Positions 1 to 8,901 of a stretch of DNA of 64,000 nucleotides are shown piece by piece. Position 1 is the first letter of the stretch; the number at the start of each line of letters is the position of its first letter. Both the position numbers and the translations under genes were made by a program. The stretch is from contig JAJTGD010000014.1 in assembly GCA_021299035.1 (NCBI GenBank), forward strand, positions 1 through 64,000. Direction: 5' to 3'. The notes below the pieces were generated by a model. That model was not told the origin of the DNA and did no database searches. It saw only the letters and a list, made by a program, of their open reading frames with translations. Source of the DNA: Oxalobacteraceae bacterium. Its GTDB lineage: Bacteria; Pseudomonadota; Gammaproteobacteria; Burkholderiales; Burkholderiaceae_D.

Positions 1-1517
1 TTGGCGGGCTGCTTGACTCCAATTTGCCCATTCGCGCGCAGCAGTGGATGTTCGGAAAAGAAACCTTCAAGGGCAGCGGCGTGATCGCTGAGATTCCCGA
101 AAAGCACCGACTCGGCAACGGCAATATCACCTTCCGAGGCAATACCCTGATTCCCGAGGGGCAGAGCAGCAACACCACCATCCTGCAAATGGGCGATGGG
201 GTGTTGATACAAGATCTACCTTTCTCGATTCAGCTGGAGCAATTCATCGTCGATTTCTACTCGACCGGTATGCCGAAGCTGTTCGCCAGTAATGTGATCG
301 TGACTGATAAGGAGACGGGCAACAATTTCCGCGCCACGATTAAAGTGAATGAGCCTTTGATCTATAAAGGGCTCGCGGTGTACCAGTCGAGCTTTGAAGA
401 TGGTGGTAGCCGCTTGAAGCTAGCCGGTTATCCCATGGCCGGATCCAGCCATGTGCAATTTCCGGTCGACGGGCAAGTCGGCAAAGCGTCGCGCCTTGCT
501 GGCAACGATGGGGATTACACCATTGAGTGGTCGGGCTTCCGTCCGTTCAACGTCGAGAATATGGCGGGTGATCCACGTTCGGTAAAGCAGCCCAAGGGCT
601 TCAATGAGAATCTCGAGAAGCGACTAGGGTCGGCCGCCAATCGTGAGCGCGGCAAGGATCTTCGTAATGTAGGTCCGAGTGTGCAGTACAAGCTGCGCGA
701 CAAAACGGGTCAGGCACGCGAGTTCAGCAATTACATGATGCCGGTGACGATCGACGGTGAAGAAGTATTTCTTGCCGGTGTGCGCGATAACCCATCAGAG
801 GGATTCCGTTATCTCCGTATTCCCGCAGATGCTAACGGCAAGGTTGACGAATGGATGCGCTTACGTGCGGCGATCTCGGATCCTGCCATGCGTGAAAAGG
901 CAGCCAAGCGCTACGGTGCGAATGTGCCTTTGGGGGCGAATAGCTCGCCGCAAATGCGCGAGCAGCTTCAGCTGTCGGCATTGCGTGGTCTGAATGTGTT
1001 TGCCGGTGATGCCGAGTCTTCCGGCTATATCGCGGTGGCGCGATTTATCGACAAGGTCCCGAAGGATCAGCAGGAAAGAACTGTCGATATCTTCATGAAG
1101 ATCTTGAATGGTGCGATGTGGGAGCTATGGCAAGTCGCGCGCGACAAGGATGGCTTGCCGGCTGCGGTACCCGACCCCAAGAATGCGCGCTTTCTGCAGC
1201 GTTCGACGGATGCGCTCGCCGATTCCTTTTTTTACGGTGCGCCGGTGTATTTACAATTGCGCGGCTTTGACGAGGTGAAAGCCTCGGTGTTCCAGGTCAC
1301 CCGATCCCCTGGTAAGAACGTGGTTTATTTGGGCTGTTTGCTACTGGTGCTTGGGGTATTTGCCATGCTGTATATCCGCGAGCGTCGACTATGGGTCTGG
1401 ATTCGGCCCGATGCCGGTGGTGGTGCGCACACGCTGATGGCAATGAGTACACAGCGGCGTAGTCTGGATTTCGATAAGGAATTCGAGCAGATGAAGGCGC
1501 GCTTGCCATCGACCTAA
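1..1517 (+). CDS. resB: ResB cytochrome c biogenesis protein, 5'-truncated by the window edge
   Basis: This is the C-terminal two thirds of ResB, the membrane partner of CcsA in system II cytochrome c maturation, which delivers heme to periplasmic apocytochromes. The reading frame is open from base 3, and the residues before the first possible start (GGLLDSNLPIRAQQWMFG) already look like ResB, so the true start lies upstream. The visible part is a long periplasmic domain with the family-like stretch YKGLAVYQSSFEDGG, then one transmembrane helix near the C-terminus (VVYLGCLLLVLGVFAMLYI) and a short cytoplasmic tail. ccsA follows about 100 bp downstream, as expected for the pair. Betaproteobacterial ResB is usually 650-700 residues; about 505 are seen here. 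Confidence 0.93.
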   Translation, partial: GGLLDSNLPIRAQQWMFGKETFKGSGVIAEIPEKHRLGNGNITFRGNTLIPEGQSSNTTILQMGDGVLIQDLPFSIQLEQFIVDFYSTGMPKLFASNVIVTDKETGNNFRATIKVNEPLIYKGLAVYQSSFEDGGSRLKLAGYPMAGSSHVQFPVDGQVGKASRLAGNDGDYTIEWSGFRPFNVENMAGDPRSVKQPKGFNENLEKRLGSAANRERGKDLRNVGPSVQYKLRDKTGQAREFSNYMMPVTIDGEEVFLAGVRDNPSEGFRYLRIPADANGKVDEWMRLRAAISDPAMREKAAKRYGANVPLGANSSPQMREQLQLSALRGLNVFAGDAESSGYIAVARFIDKVPKDQQERTVDIFMKILNGAMWELWQVARDKDGLPAAVPDPKNARFLQRSTDALADSFFYGAPVYLQLRGFDEVKASVFQVTRSPGKNVVYLGCLLLVLGVFAMLYIRERRLWVWIRPDAGGGAHTLMAMSTQRRSLDFDKEFEQMKARLPST

Positions 1518-1545
1518 CGAGGCAGGCTATGGGTCCATGTACTTA

Positions 1546-1575
1546 TCGGCACGTCTTAGCGCACTCAACTATACT
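1546..1575 (+). promoter_or_regulatory. possible sigma-70 promoter for ccsA
   Basis: In the 100-bp gap between resB and ccsA a TATACT -10 hexamer (1570-1575) stands 18 bp after TCGGCA (1546-1551), a 4/6 match to the -35 consensus. A GGAG ribosome binding site follows just before the ccsA ATG. The match is modest and ccsA may simply be co-transcribed with resB. Confidence 0.25.
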
Positions 1576-1617
1576 TCGCAGCGCATAGCAGTACTGCAGG
1601 ATCTACGGAGATAAACG

Positions 1618-2769
1618 ATGGAGCTCACTGAAAATACAACCTACGCAGAGGGCAGCAACCCGTTCAAAGGGCGCAGCTGGTTCGACTGGCTGTTTGCCGT
1701 GCTATTGCTGGTGGGGGCGCTGTTCGCGCTCAGCCGCTACGGCGAGTTCATGGATATCTACGAGAAGGCGATCTTGCTAGCGGCAGTGCCGACTTTCGCC
1801 GGCCTCGGCTGGTACTGGAAATCTGCACGCACGCTGTTTCTGTTAATTGCTGCGACGTCCTTGTACGGCATCTATCTGTACGGCGGCAATCTGGACGCGG
1901 CGCAGAACCGATTTTTCCTGAAGTACATGCTTTCCAGTCAATCCGCTATTTTGTGGATGAGCACCCTGTTCTTTCTCTCGACCCTGTTTTACTGGGGAGG
2001 CTTGATAGCACGCTCAAGCTTTGGTGGCTCGGTCGGCAGCAAGTTGTGCTGGGCGGCGATTCTGCTCGGCTTTACCGGCATGATGGTGCGTTGGTATGAG
2101 TCGTATCTTCTCGGTTCAGACATCGGACACATCCCGGTATCCAATCTATACGAAGTGTTTATTCTATTCTGCCTGATCACCGCCTTGTTTCTGGTGTTCT
2201 ATGAGCAGAAGTATGAAACGCGTTCATTCAGTGCCTTCGTGATGTTAGTAATCTCGGCCGCAGTCGGTTTTTTGCTGTGGTACATGACAGCGCGCGACGC
2301 GCACGAGATTCAGCCACTGGTACCGGCATTGCAAAGTTGGTGGATGAAAATTCATGTGCCAGCGAATTTCATTGGCTACGGTACTTTCGCACTCGCCGCC
2401 ATGGTTGGTATTGCCTATCTGCTTAAAGCCAATGGCAAGCTGGAAGATCGGCTGCCACCGCTGGAAGTGCTCGATGATGTGATGTACAAAGCGATCGCGG
2501 TTGGCTTCGCATTCTTCACCATCGCCACTATCTTGGGTGCTTTGTGGGCAGCCGAGGCTTGGGGTGGTTATTGGTCCTGGGATCCGAAAGAAACCTGGGC
2601 GCTGATCGTCTGGCTGAACTATGCGGCCTGGTTGCATATGCGCCTTATGAAAGGCCTGCGTGGCCAAGTCGCAGCTTGGTGGGCTGTGATCGGTTTGTTC
2701 GTCACGACCTTCGCATTCCTAGGTGTGAACATGTTCCTGTCGGGCTTGCACTCATACGGCGAGCTCTAA
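1618..2769 (+). CDS. ccsA: cytochrome c biogenesis protein CcsA/CcsB (heme handling)
   Basis: This is the polytopic heme-handling protein of system II cytochrome c maturation (heme handling protein superfamily). It works with ResB to export heme and attach it to the CXXCH motifs of apocytochromes. The 383-residue product has about eight hydrophobic helices. The tryptophan-rich WWD motif is at residues about 315-327 (WGGYWSWDPKETW). Candidate heme-ligand histidines lie near residue 245 (HVPANF) and at 378 (LHSYGEL C-terminus). The start is an ATG with GGAG 8 bp upstream. It is complete and of normal length. Client cytochromes in this window include cytochrome c1 (petC). Confidence 0.95.
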   Translation: MELTENTTYAEGSNPFKGRSWFDWLFAVLLLVGALFALSRYGEFMDIYEKAILLAAVPTFAGLGWYWKSARTLFLLIAATSLYGIYLYGGNLDAAQNRFFLKYMLSSQSAILWMSTLFFLSTLFYWGGLIARSSFGGSVGSKLCWAAILLGFTGMMVRWYESYLLGSDIGHIPVSNLYEVFILFCLITALFLVFYEQKYETRSFSAFVMLVISAAVGFLLWYMTARDAHEIQPLVPALQSWWMKIHVPANFIGYGTFALAAMVGIAYLLKANGKLEDRLPPLEVLDDVMYKAIAVGFAFFTIATILGALWAAEAWGGYWSWDPKETWALIVWLNYAAWLHMRLMKGLRGQVAAWWAVIGLFVTTFAFLGVNMFLSGLHSYGEL

Positions 2770-2826
2770 TGGATTGACGAATCGGCCACCGCATAATGTG
2801 TGGCCGAGCAAGGCGCCGGTATCATC

Positions 2827-3792
2827 ATGTTGATCAAAATCCCGCGTTACAACGAACCACTCCCTTCGGAAATTACGCCGAGAGAGATTGCTCACTCGCG
2901 GCGATTGTTCTTGCAAGGGTTGGCTGCGAGTTCATTGGCCGCCTCTGGATGGGCCGGGTCAGCAATGGCGACTGAGTCTTCGACTCGCCAGCGCTTGGCA
3001 GCGCAACGTAATCCGAAATACAGCGCACCAGACAAGCCCACGACGTATGCTGATGCGACCACGTACAACAATTTTTATGAGTTCGGCACCGACAAAGGTG
3101 ATCCAGCGCTGTATGCCGGATCGCTCAAAACCCGTCCATGGACGTTGCGGGTAGATGGTGACGTCAAGAAGCCGCTAACGCTAGATTTGGACGCGCTGCT
3201 CAAGCTTGCGCCACTCGAGGAGCGTTTGTATAGGTTGCGCTGCGTCGAAGGTTGGTCGATGGCGATTCCCTGGATCGGTTTTTCATTGGCAGAGTTGATT
3301 CGTAAAGTCGAACCGACCGGAAACGCCAAATATGTCGAGTTCACCACGCTGGCAGATCGGGCGCAGATGCCAGGTGTGCGTAGTCGCGTGCTCGATTGGC
3401 CCTATGTTGAAGGCTTGCGTATCGACGAAGCTAATCATCCGCTCACTTTGCTCACGCTCGGCATGTATGGTCAGGTACTGCCGAATCAGAATGGTGCGCC
3501 GGTTCGTATCATCGTGCCTTGGAAGTACGGCTTTAAATCGGCCAAGTCGATTGTTCGTATTCGCTTTACTGAAGTTCAACCTAGAACTGCATGGAATATC
3601 GCGGCGCCGGAAGAGTATGGTTTTTATTCGAATGTGAACCCGGAGGTGGATCATCCACGTTGGTCACAGGCGAGTGAACGCAGGATTGGTGAAGATGGTT
3701 ATTTCACCAAGAAACGCAAGACGCTCATGTTCAATGGCTATCCGGAAGTTGCTTCGCTCTACAGCGGTATGGATTTGAAGAAGTTTTACTGA
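2827..3792 (+). CDS. msrP: MsrP, molybdopterin catalytic subunit of periplasmic methionine sulfoxide reductase
   Basis: MsrP (YedY) reduces methionine sulfoxide in periplasmic proteins using a molybdopterin cofactor and electrons from MsrQ. The 321-residue protein starts with a Tat signal (SRRLFL at residues 24-29, then an Ala-rich segment ending SAMA), so it folds in the cytoplasm with its cofactor before export. The Mo-ligand cysteine is C139 in YRLRCVEGW. The open frame extends upstream to a GTG at 2800, but the ATG at 2827 gives the usual MLIKIP N-terminus and is preferred. msrQ begins 4 bp after the stop, so the two form an operon. Confidence 0.95.
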   Translation: MLIKIPRYNEPLPSEITPREIAHSRRLFLQGLAASSLAASGWAGSAMATESSTRQRLAAQRNPKYSAPDKPTTYADATTYNNFYEFGTDKGDPALYAGSLKTRPWTLRVDGDVKKPLTLDLDALLKLAPLEERLYRLRCVEGWSMAIPWIGFSLAELIRKVEPTGNAKYVEFTTLADRAQMPGVRSRVLDWPYVEGLRIDEANHPLTLLTLGMYGQVLPNQNGAPVRIIVPWKYGFKSAKSIVRIRFTEVQPRTAWNIAAPEEYGFYSNVNPEVDHPRWSQASERRIGEDGYFTKKRKTLMFNGYPEVASLYSGMDLKKFY

Positions 3793-3796
3793 GCCA

Positions 3797-4444
3797 ATGA
3801 CGCTCAGCGCCGCGCGACTGCTACTGCTGAAGCGTGCTGTCTTCGTGTGTGCGTTGCTACCTCTGGCAGTTTATATATGGCTAGCGGCAGAGAATCAATT
3901 AGGCGCTAATCCGATCGAGCAACTTACCCGTGCTAGCGGCGACTGGACGCTTTACCTCCTGACGCTGACCCTTTTGATCACACCGCTGCGCCGACTCAGC
4001 GGGCAGCATTGGTTGCAAGCATTACGACGAATGCTGGGGCTGTTCGCTTTTTTCTACGCCAGCCTCCATCTCACCACGTTTATCTGGTTCGATCATTTCT
4101 TTGACCTGGACGAGATCTGGGCCGATGTCTGGAAGCGACCATTCATCACCGTTGGATTCGCTGCATTCGTGCTGCTGATTCCGCTGGCGCTGACCAGTAC
4201 CAAGGCGATGCAGCGCCGATTAGGTCGCTACTGGTCACGTTTGCATCGCATGATTTATTTGACGGCCCTGCTCGCGCTACTGCATTTTTGGTGGATGCGA
4301 GCGGGTAAACAGAATTTTGGCGAGCCGATCCTGATGGGTGCGATCGTCCTTCTCTTGCTTGCGGCCAGGGCCACAGGCCCTATTCAACGATGGATTCGAG
4401 CGCGAAAAGGTCTTTCGGATTCTCTCGACGTCGAATCACGCTGA
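3797..4444 (+). CDS. msrQ: MsrQ, heme-binding membrane subunit of MsrPQ
   Basis: MsrQ (YedZ) is a six-helix inner-membrane b-type heme protein of the ferric-reductase-like family. It passes electrons from the quinone pool or a flavin reductase to MsrP. The 215-residue product has about six hydrophobic helices. Probable heme ligands are H91 (ASLHLTTF), H150 (RLHRMIY) and H163 (LLHFWW). It follows msrP by 4 bp. Its last 65 bp overlap the 3' end of lysA on the opposite strand; the overlapped part encodes only the polar C-terminal tail (IQRWIRARKGLSD and beyond). Confidence 0.93.
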   Translation: MTLSAARLLLLKRAVFVCALLPLAVYIWLAAENQLGANPIEQLTRASGDWTLYLLTLTLLITPLRRLSGQHWLQALRRMLGLFAFFYASLHLTTFIWFDHFFDLDEIWADVWKRPFITVGFAAFVLLIPLALTSTKAMQRRLGRYWSRLHRMIYLTALLALLHFWWMRAGKQNFGEPILMGAIVLLLLAARATGPIQRWIRARKGLSDSLDVESR

Positions 4445-5663
4445 AGCGGCTGCCATCTACCAGTACCTCGGCTGCGCGACCACGCGTGTTGTAGTTCGAT
4501 GCCATGGTCATGCCATAGGCACCTGCTGACATGATGGCTAACAGATCGCCGGGCGCAAGCGTGAGTTGTCGGTTACGCGCCAGCCAGTCACCCGATTCGC
4601 AAACCGGGCCCACCACGTCATACGACATCGCAGTGGCATCGCGCCGATTAACTGATTGCACGCCATGCCAGGCCTCATACATCGCCGGGCGCATCAGATC
4701 ATTCATGGCTGCGTCGACTACTGCAAAATTCTTGGTGGCCCCATGTTTGAGATATTCCACTCGGGTCAGCAAAACGCCCGCATTGCCGACGATCGAGCGC
4801 CCCGGTTCAAACATGACACTGATAGGAGCGCCGTCATATTTTTCGGCGCGCCAGTGATCGATCCGCTTGAATAAGCGCGCCAGATAATCAGCGACAGCTA
4901 CCGGCTTCTCGTTGTCATAGGTAATGCCGATGCCGCCACCAATATCCAGATGGTGAAGGGCGATGCCCATGGACTGCAACTGGTCGACGAGTTCGATCAC
5001 TTTATCGAGCGCCTCCAGCAGCGGCGCATCATCCAGCAGCTGGGAGCCGATGTGGCAGTCGATACCCGTTACCTCGATATGGGGAAGGCTATGGGCAATG
5101 CGATAGGTCTCGAGCGCATCCTCGAAAGCGATACCGAACTTGTTATCTTTCAGCCCGGTCGAGATATACGGATGGGTCTTGGGATCAACATCCGGGTTTA
5201 CGCGCAGCGATACCCGAGCCTGCCGCCCCATGCTGCTAGCGATGGCACTCAGTCGGTGTAATTCGGGAATCGATTCGACATTGAAGCAGAGAATATCGTG
5301 CGACAGCGCGAGCTTGATTTCTTCTTCTGATTTGCCCACGCCCGAGAAGATCACCTTGCGCGGATCTCCGCCTGCCGCAAGCACGCGCAGTAGTTCGCCG
5401 CCGGAGACGATGTCAAAGCCTGAGCCTAGCTGCCCAAGCAAGTTCAACACCGCAAGGTTGGAGTTCGACTTTACTGAATAGCAGACTATTGCACCGCTCT
5501 CGCCGCGGCCATGTGCACGACAGGCATCCGCATACGCCCTAAAATTCTGCGTCAGCGCTGCTCGCGAGTACACATAAGTCGGCGTGCCGACTTGGTTTGC
5601 AATCTGGTCGAGCGGCAATCCTTCGACATACAGGGTATCGCCGCGATATTCAAAATACGACAT
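4380..5663 (-). CDS. lysA: diaminopimelate decarboxylase
   Basis: LysA is a PLP enzyme that decarboxylates meso-diaminopimelate to L-lysine, the last step of lysine synthesis. The 427-residue protein shows the fold-type III alanine-racemase-like barrel with the PLP lysine at K65 (CYSVKSNSN). It also has the phosphate-binding glycine run GGGIGI, the substrate-binding MFEPGRSIVG segment and the partner-subunit cysteine motif CESGDW. The C-terminus (ENPKDLFALE) is normal for betaproteobacteria, so the TAG stop inside the msrQ tail seems genuine. It starts 2 bp after the stop of the small lipoprotein gene lptM, forming a tight two-gene operon. Confidence 0.96.
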   Translation of the reverse strand: MSYFEYRGDTLYVEGLPLDQIANQVGTPTYVYSRAALTQNFRAYADACRAHGRGESGAIVCYSVKSNSNLAVLNLLGQLGSGFDIVSGGELLRVLAAGGDPRKVIFSGVGKSEEEIKLALSHDILCFNVESIPELHRLSAIASSMGRQARVSLRVNPDVDPKTHPYISTGLKDNKFGIAFEDALETYRIAHSLPHIEVTGIDCHIGSQLLDDAPLLEALDKVIELVDQLQSMGIALHHLDIGGGIGITYDNEKPVAVADYLARLFKRIDHWRAEKYDGAPISVMFEPGRSIVGNAGVLLTRVEYLKHGATKNFAVVDAAMNDLMRPAMYEAWHGVQSVNRRDATAMSYDVVGPVCESGDWLARNRQLTLAPGDLLAIMSAGAYGMTMASNYNTRGRAAEVLVDGSRFSVIRRRENPKDLFALESIVE

Positions 5664-5665
5664 GC

Positions 5666-5836
5666 TTAGGGCTTGCGCGCTGGGTCGGCATTATTGGCCG
5701 GCTGCGCGTCAAATTCGCTGTTAGTGGAGGTAGCCGGTGGCGCCGGTCGATCGGGCAGATAGAGCGCACCCTTCTGGCCACAGGCGGTTAAGCCGATACT
5801 GAACATCATCGTTAGAATGCAGGATAGTTGGCGCAT
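5666..5836 (-). CDS. lptM: LptM-like small lipoprotein
   Basis: This is a 56-residue lipoprotein of the LptM (YifL) type, which in E. coli assists maturation of the LptD/LptE LPS translocon. I translated it by hand: MRQLSCILTMMFSIGLTACG, then a short Pro/Ala-rich tail ending in ARKP. The lipobox is LTAC with the lipidated cysteine at residue 19, followed by the family signature GQKGALYLP. The TAA stop is 2 bp before the lysA ATG; the lptM-lysA order is widespread in proteobacteria. It is divergent from cyaY. Confidence 0.9.
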   Translation of the reverse strand: MRQLSCILTMMFSIGLTACGQKGALYLPDRPAPPATSTNSEFDAQPANNADPARKP

Positions 5837-5909
5837 AGAAGTGAAATAGGCCGATGATGTCGCCCTTCATGGGCGGAGATCTGCGTCAAAATACCGAATG
5901 GAGTTTAGC

Positions 5910-6242
5910 ATGACCGAAACCGAGTTCCTGACCATTGCGGGGCGCGTACTGGACCAAATCGAAACGGGAATCGAGCGTGCCGCCGACGCGGCCGACGTGG
6001 ATATTGAATGCAGTCGCAGCGGCAACGTCATGGAGATTGAATTCATCGATGGTGGCAGCAAGATTATTGTCAACACGCAGGCTGCGATGCAGGAGATCTG
6101 GGTTGCCGCGCGTGCCGGCGGTTTCCATTTTCGAATGATTGACGGCAGTTGGCGCGACACCCGCGATGGTGGTGAACTGTTCAGTGCCCTGTCGAGGCTT
6201 GCCAGTGCGCAGGCGGGGGTCGAGTTGACCGTCGCGCCTTGA
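5910..6242 (+). CDS. cyaY: iron donor protein CyaY (bacterial frataxin)
   Basis: CyaY is the bacterial frataxin homologue, a small acidic iron-binding protein that modulates cysteine desulfurase IscS in Fe-S cluster assembly. The 110-residue product has the acidic N-terminal helix (TETEFLTIAGRVLDQIE, then DAADVDIE) and the beta-sheet core with IIVNTQ and EIWVAA. It also has the GGFHFRM and WRDTRDGGEL segments typical of the family. An ATG exists at 5898, but the one at 5910 is preferred because GGAG (5900-5903) lies 6 bp before it. It is divergent from lptM-lysA and converges on mrcA. Confidence 0.94.
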   Translation: MTETEFLTIAGRVLDQIETGIERAADAADVDIECSRSGNVMEIEFIDGGSKIIVNTQAAMQEIWVAARAGGFHFRMIDGSWRDTRDGGELFSALSRLASAQAGVELTVAP

Positions 6243-6274
6243 CCCAGCAAGCGCATGAGTTAAAAGACGCTAGA

Positions 6275-8668
6275 TCAGAAAATTTCGCCCTTGGCGCCTT
6301 CTTTGAGTAGTTCTTTACTAGGCTCGCGTGGTGTTTCTCTCTGGGAGTCCGTCGCGCCAGCGTTCGATTTATCTTCACCCTGATGCATGCCCAGTGAGTG
6401 CACCCCTTCCCCTTCGATGTACTCGCTGTACATCATGTCGCCATTATGGTTAATGACACCAAACGGGATCTCGCGCTCTGCCACAGGTAAGCCTGGCAAG
6501 GCTTTTTGCATGTAGTTAATCCAGATCGGCAATGCAAGACCACCGCCTGTTTCTTTGTTACCCAAGTTGCGCGGCTTATCAAAGCCGATCCAGGCGACAC
6601 CCACCAGTTTCGGGTGATAGCCCGCGAACCAGGCATCGATTGAGTCATTGGTGGTACCGGTTTTTCCGGCGATATCACCGCGCTTGAGCGACAGTGCGCG
6701 CGTCGCAGTACCGTAGCGCACGACATCCTTCAACATGCTGTCGATCACATAGGCGTTGCGGGCATCGATTACGCGTTCTGCACTATCGCCGGCTTTGTCA
6801 GGATTCACTTCAAACAGTGGCTTACCGTCGTTGCTGGTGATTTTCGAGATCAGGTAAGGATTTACCTTGTAACCGCCATTGGCAAATACCGTGTAAGCAG
6901 CAGCAAGTTGCAGCGGTGTTACCGCCCCGGCACCAAGCGCGAGTGTCAAATAGGGTGGATTTTTATCCGCTTCAAATCCAAAACGGGTGATGTACTCCTG
7001 CGCATACGCCGGGCCAATCTTGTCGAGGATACGAATCGAGATCATGTTCTTCGACTTCGAGAGGCCTTTACGAATCGTCATGGGACCTTCGTACTTACCA
7101 TCGTAGTTCTTGGGCTCCCATGCCTGACTGCCGGTTTGCGACGCATCGAAGCTAAGCGGCGCATCATTCACCACCGTACCGGGCCAGAAGCCTTTTTCCA
7201 GTGCCGCAGAATAAATAAAGGGTTTGAAGGAAGAGCCAGGCTGACGCCACGCCTGCGTGACATGATTGAATTTGTTGCGGTTGAAGTCAAAACCACCGAC
7301 CAGCGCTCGGATCGCACCGGTCTCTGAATTGACCGCGACAAAGGCTGACTCTACTTCCGGTAGTTGAATTAAGAACCAGCTACTACCTTCCTGAGTGACG
7401 CGAATAATGGCGCCACGCCGGATCCGTTTATTTGCGGGCACTTTGTCCGTCAGCGCCGTCGCAGCCATGCCAAGCCCTGCTTCAGGGACCGTGATTTCCT
7501 CTCCTGACGCCAGCACGGCGCGTACGGTTTTAGGCCCGGTCGACAACACGACGGCGGCAATAATGCCGTCGCTATCCGGGTGCTCGGCAAGTTCCGTTTC
7601 GATCGCGGCTTCCGCCTCGGTCTTGTCGGCGGGGATTTCCATGTACCCCTCTGGGCCACGGTAAGCCTGTCGCTTTTCATAGTCCAGCACGCCGCGCCTG
7701 AGCGCGAGATAAGCAGCGTCCTGATCTGCTTTGGTAATAGTAGTGAAAACATTCAGGCCGCGCGTGTAGGCATCTTCCTTGTATTGGTCGTACACCATCT
7801 GGCGTGCCATTTCGGCGACGTACTCAGCGTGTACACCAAAGTCATTGCTATCCATCTTGATCTTCAGCTGTTCGTCACGCGCTTTTTCGTACTGCGCGGT
7901 CGTGATGTAGCCAAGATCATGCATGCGCTGCAAGATGTATAGCTGACGTGCTTTTGCGCGCTTCGGATTGACGACGGGGTTATTTGCAGAGGGTGCTTTC
8001 GGTAGTCCCGCTAGCATGGCCGCCTCAGCAACACTGATATCACCGAGTTTCTTGCCGAAATAAATTTGCGCCGCCGAAGCAAAGCCATAAGCGCGTTGGC
8101 CAAGGTAAATCTGATTCATATACAGTTCGAGAATCTGATCCTTGGTCAGCGTCTTTTCGATTTTCCATGCCAGTAGTACTTCGTACAACTTGCGCTTGAT
8201 GGTTTGTTCACTCGATAAAAAGAAATTGCGTGCCACTTGTTGGGTGATGGTAGAAGCACCCTGACGACGACCGCCCAGGGCGTTATGAATCGCCGCGCGC
8301 AAGATACCCCAGTAATCCACGCCATGATGTTCATAGAAGCGATCATCCTCGATCGCTAGCACGGCTTGCTTCATGACCTTGGGAATGTCTTTGTAGCGCA
8401 CCAAGCTACGCCGCTCTTCGCCGAATTCGCCGATCAACATGTTATCGGCCGAGAACACGCGCAAGGGCATCTTGGGTTGGTAAGTTGCCAGCGAGTCGAT
8501 ATCCGGCAGATTTGGATAGGCCATCATCATCATGAAGACAAGCAGCAGCGCCCCGATCAACGTTAGACCTGCAAAAAAGCCGAACACGCTTAGCGCTAAT
8601 CGCACTGGAGCAGGCCATTTGTTGCGTTGACCTTGATCAGCATTATTAGTCGGGGACGGGGTAGTCAT
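6275..8668 (-). CDS. mrcA: penicillin-binding protein 1A (bifunctional transglycosylase/transpeptidase)
   Basis: PBP1A polymerises and cross-links peptidoglycan at the outer face of the inner membrane. The 797-residue protein has a short cytoplasmic tail and one N-terminal helix (residues about 23-50). The GT51 glycosyltransferase domain follows, with EDDRFYEHHGVD, GASTITQQVARN and the RKLYEVLLAWKIEK region. A middle OB-like insertion comes next. The transpeptidase domain has nucleophile S479 in SSFK, then SKN and KTGTT. Length and motifs are complete. It is divergently transcribed from pilM, the usual arrangement in beta- and gammaproteobacteria. Confidence 0.96.
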   Translation of the reverse strand: MTTPSPTNNADQGQRNKWPAPVRLALSVFGFFAGLTLIGALLLVFMMMMAYPNLPDIDSLATYQPKMPLRVFSADNMLIGEFGEERRSLVRYKDIPKVMKQAVLAIEDDRFYEHHGVDYWGILRAAIHNALGGRRQGASTITQQVARNFFLSSEQTIKRKLYEVLLAWKIEKTLTKDQILELYMNQIYLGQRAYGFASAAQIYFGKKLGDISVAEAAMLAGLPKAPSANNPVVNPKRAKARQLYILQRMHDLGYITTAQYEKARDEQLKIKMDSNDFGVHAEYVAEMARQMVYDQYKEDAYTRGLNVFTTITKADQDAAYLALRRGVLDYEKRQAYRGPEGYMEIPADKTEAEAAIETELAEHPDSDGIIAAVVLSTGPKTVRAVLASGEEITVPEAGLGMAATALTDKVPANKRIRRGAIIRVTQEGSSWFLIQLPEVESAFVAVNSETGAIRALVGGFDFNRNKFNHVTQAWRQPGSSFKPFIYSAALEKGFWPGTVVNDAPLSFDASQTGSQAWEPKNYDGKYEGPMTIRKGLSKSKNMISIRILDKIGPAYAQEYITRFGFEADKNPPYLTLALGAGAVTPLQLAAAYTVFANGGYKVNPYLISKITSNDGKPLFEVNPDKAGDSAERVIDARNAYVIDSMLKDVVRYGTATRALSLKRGDIAGKTGTTNDSIDAWFAGYHPKLVGVAWIGFDKPRNLGNKETGGGLALPIWINYMQKALPGLPVAEREIPFGVINHNGDMMYSEYIEGEGVHSLGMHQGEDKSNAGATDSQRETPREPSKELLKEGAKGEIF

Positions 8669-8703
8669 TCAGGCGGGGCATGAGGCGGTGGTGAACGGTG
8701 TTC

Positions 8704-8709
8704 ATTATA
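8704..8709 (-). promoter_or_regulatory. likely -10 element of mrcA
   Basis: On the minus strand a perfect TATAAT lies about 36 bp upstream of the mrcA ATG. The -35 region 17 bp further up (AAATCG) matches consensus poorly. The gap between mrcA and pilM is 233 bp and should also hold the pilM promoter, for which I see no clear hexamers. Confidence 0.35.
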
Positions 8710-8901
8710 GCGGCAGCGCATGCCTACGATTTCGCTAGCCTGTTGGTGAGCATTCTTGATGAAGGATCGGCAACAGCCTAGTGCAGCGCACAGCGTCGGT
8801 ATTTGACAACGCTGTCGCGGGCCTGCTTTACAGCGCCGAAACACGCTTGCTAGCATCCGCCGCACGTTTTGAAATTGATAATATAGGAAGAGGTCCAGCG
8901 A

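Noticed and set aside
2245-2667. 140-codon antisense open frame inside ccsA
   Set aside because: The sense strand encodes the WWD motif and conserved helices of CcsA here; the antisense product has no recognisable features.
8770-8901. Sigma-54 promoter (-24/-12) for the pilMNOPQ operon
   Set aside because: I found no TGGCAC-N5-TTGC-like element in the mrcA-pilM gap.
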